From assembly GCA_030151865.1 (NCBI GenBank), contig JASLCK010000257.1, forward strand, positions 1 through 7,360: DNA of 7,360 nt, in the 5' to 3' direction. The first letter of the stretch is position 1; each line of letters opens with the position of its first letter. Under the pieces are notes generated by a model that worked only from the letters and a program-made list of their open reading frames with translations, did no database searches and was not told where the DNA came from. The position numbers and the translations under genes are program-made. The stretch is from Rhodospirillaceae bacterium. Its GTDB lineage: Bacteria; Pseudomonadota; Alphaproteobacteria; Rhodospirillales; Magnetospirillaceae. Shown here piece by piece: positions 6,247 to 7,360 of the stretch.

Positions 6247-7152
6247 TTATCGCGTGCCCTTACGGGCCAGGAAGATGCCAACGACGATGACTGCGCCGCC
6301 TGCCATCTGCCAGGGCGACAGGGCTTCTCCCAGCATTACCCAGGCCATAGCGGCGGCCATGGCGGGTTGCGACAGTAAGGTGACCGACCCGAAGGCGGGT
6401 GGCAGATGGGCCATGGCATAAGCGATCAGACTTTGCCCGGCCACCTGCGATACCAGGGCCAACCCCAGCAGCACCCACCAGCCTTGGGCGCTGGCAGGCA
6501 CCATGACCTCGCCGCTGATCCAGGCGACGGGAAACAGGATGATGGCGCTCAGCAACGTGTTCCAGAACATCAGGGACGCGGTATTCAGGGTCAACCGCAG
6601 CTTGCCAAGGATCAGGATATAGCTGCCATAAAACACCGCCGTCACCAGCGCCATCAGATCGCCTTGCAGACGCAGTTTGCTGGTCCACAGGCTTTCCCCC
6701 AGCAAGGTGGCCGCCCCGGCCATGGCGGCGGTCATGCCCAGAACAAACACCAGCCGGGGCTTTTGGCCGAACACCAGCCACGCCCCCAGGGTGACGAACA
6801 CCGGCGCGGCATTGGACAGCAAGGTGGCGTTGGCAACCGTGGTGAATTGCAACGACCAGTGCCAAATCCCCAGATCGGCGGAAAAGCAGCAGGCCGCCAG
6901 CAGCATCAATCGGGTGGTTTCTCGCGGAAAGCGCAATGCGGCCAAGGGACTTTTCTTAAAGCCGGTGGTGTGCCAGCACATCAACGCCAGCACGGGTAAG
7001 GCGATGATCATGCGGTATCCCGCCGTGACCACCGGTCCGACATCGCTGAAGCGGACAAACAGGGGGGCAAAGGCAATGCCGACCGCGCCCAGCAACAAAG
7101 CGGGCAGCGCCAGTCGGGGGGCCCGCTGGAGAGAATGGGTGGGATGCGTCAC
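6247..7152 (-). CDS. EamA/DMT-superfamily permease
   Basis: This hydrophobic protein of about 301 residues has roughly ten predicted membrane helices in two related halves, the layout of the EamA (DUF6) drug/metabolite transporter family. Helix 1 (about 14-34, ending FAPLFVRFSDVGP) and the following GYRM are typical of the first half. The second half includes GSYIL, GQSLIAYAMAHLPPAF and the closing MLGEALSPWQMAGGAVIVVG, a classic EamA C-terminal pattern. The basic end (ARKGTR) is consistent with a cytoplasmic C-terminus. Members export amino acids, metabolites or drugs; nothing here identifies the substrate. The start is uncertain. I use GTG at 7152, which leaves a short N-terminal tail before helix 1. 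ATG at 7206 or TTG at 7251 in the same frame would overlap the divergent gene's start. None has a good ribosome binding site. The kinase gene follows 68 bp downstream on the same strand. Confidence 0.9.
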   Translation of the reverse strand: MTHPTHSLQRAPRLALPALLLGAVGIAFAPLFVRFSDVGPVVTAGYRMIIALPVLALMCWHTTGFKKSPLAALRFPRETTRLMLLAACCFSADLGIWHWSLQFTTVANATLLSNAAPVFVTLGAWLVFGQKPRLVFVLGMTAAMAGAATLLGESLWTSKLRLQGDLMALVTAVFYGSYILILGKLRLTLNTASLMFWNTLLSAIILFPVAWISGEVMVPASAQGWWVLLGLALVSQVAGQSLIAYAMAHLPPAFGSVTLLSQPAMAAAMAWVMLGEALSPWQMAGGAVIVVGIFLARKGTR

Positions 7153-7183
7153 GGAAGCGATATCGATTGTGGTTCGGAGAAGA

Positions 7184-7198
7184 ATGCTATAGTAGCAT
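7184..7198. promoter_or_regulatory. 15-bp perfect dyad in the divergent gap (candidate operator)
   Basis: ATGCTA (7184-7189) and TAGCAT (7193-7198) form a perfect inverted repeat around a 3-base centre, between the permease and the divergent amidohydrolase-family gene. It contains TATAGT on the plus strand (7188-7193), five of six bases of a -10 consensus, and TACTAT on the minus strand (7194-7189), four of six. A repressor bound here could control one or both genes. No -35 box is convincing. Confidence 0.35.
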
Positions 7199-7204
7199 CC
7201 GGTC

Positions 7205-7360
7205 ATGCCTGGAAATGCAACAAATCTTGCGGTCTTACCCCTTGGTATCAAAAGGGAAACTGCCCCCGCCGAAGTTATCGCGGGTAAAGCAGAAACGCCC
7301 TTGCTGCTGGTCTGCGATCATGCCAGCAACCGGGTCCCGTCAGAGTTGCAGGATCTGGGG
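7205..7360 (+). CDS. N-formylglutamate amidohydrolase family protein, partial (N-terminus only)
   Basis: The frame is open from ATG at 7205 through the window end (52 codons), with an in-frame TAG ten bases upstream. After a variable leader, residues 33-50 read LLLVCDHASNRVPSELQD. The DHAS-N signature followed by a VP pattern is characteristic of the N-formylglutamate deformylase/amidohydrolase family (FGase, PF05013-type). Members of that family hydrolyse N-formyl-L-glutamate to glutamate and formate, the last step of one histidine degradation route, but many lack a proven substrate. No histidine-utilisation genes are visible in the window, so HutG identity cannot be claimed. There is no clear ribosome binding site before the ATG and the candidate -10 is very close, so a short-leader or leaderless transcript, or a later start, is possible. 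It is divergent from the EamA permease. Confidence 0.8.
   Translation, partial: MPGNATNLAVLPLGIKRETAPAEVIAGKAETPLLLVCDHASNRVPSELQDLG

Noticed and set aside
6406..6999. Plus-strand open frame of 197 codons antisense to the permease
   Set aside because: The Gln/Gly/His-rich product is a mirror of the membrane protein's codons. The minus-strand EamA pattern is unmistakable.

Overview
The window looks like chromosomal DNA from a GC-rich alphaproteobacterium, most likely a Rhodospirillales member of the Magnetospirillum/Rhodospirillum type. This is inferred from codon usage, the c-type cytochromes and the protein style; no rRNA or other decisive marker is present. I see no tRNA, rRNA, CRISPR array, insertion sequence or prophage gene. 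Coding density is high, and the longest gene-free stretch is the 148 bp between the first two genes.

Left end (1-1341, minus strand): the N-terminal part of a cyclic-nucleotide-binding-domain protein runs off the window edge. It lies downstream of a complete exonuclease III gene (xthA). Divergent from xthA, on the plus strand (1419-2144), is an exported protein of unknown function with an HExxH motif. It converges on the next cluster at a short symmetric hairpin (2143-2174).

Centre (2183-4164, minus strand): a compact three-gene cytochrome operon, read right to left. It starts with a membrane cytochrome b561 fused to a C-terminal diheme cytochrome c domain. Next is a monoheme cytochrome of the SHP type (sphaeroides heme protein), with the family's Asn ligand and disulfide pattern. 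Last is a stand-alone periplasmic diheme cytochrome c (DHC). The likely electron path is quinol to cytochrome b561, then diheme c domains, then SHP, which in its family binds O2 or NO at an open heme site. DHC therefore occurs twice, once free and once tethered to the membrane cytochrome b.

Right of this (4244-6178, minus): a soluble PAS-HisKA-HATPase-REC-HPt hybrid histidine kinase, 79 bp upstream of the cytochrome operon and in the same direction. It is a candidate regulator or simply a neighbour. Further upstream (6247-7152, minus) is an EamA/DMT-family permease. The right edge (7205-7360, plus) holds the first 52 codons of an N-formylglutamate amidohydrolase-family protein. Its divergent gap with the permease contains a perfect 15-bp dyad.

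The SHP/DHC/cytochrome b cluster, with its fusion and domain duplication, is the most notable content. The exported HExxH protein is the most poorly understood gene.
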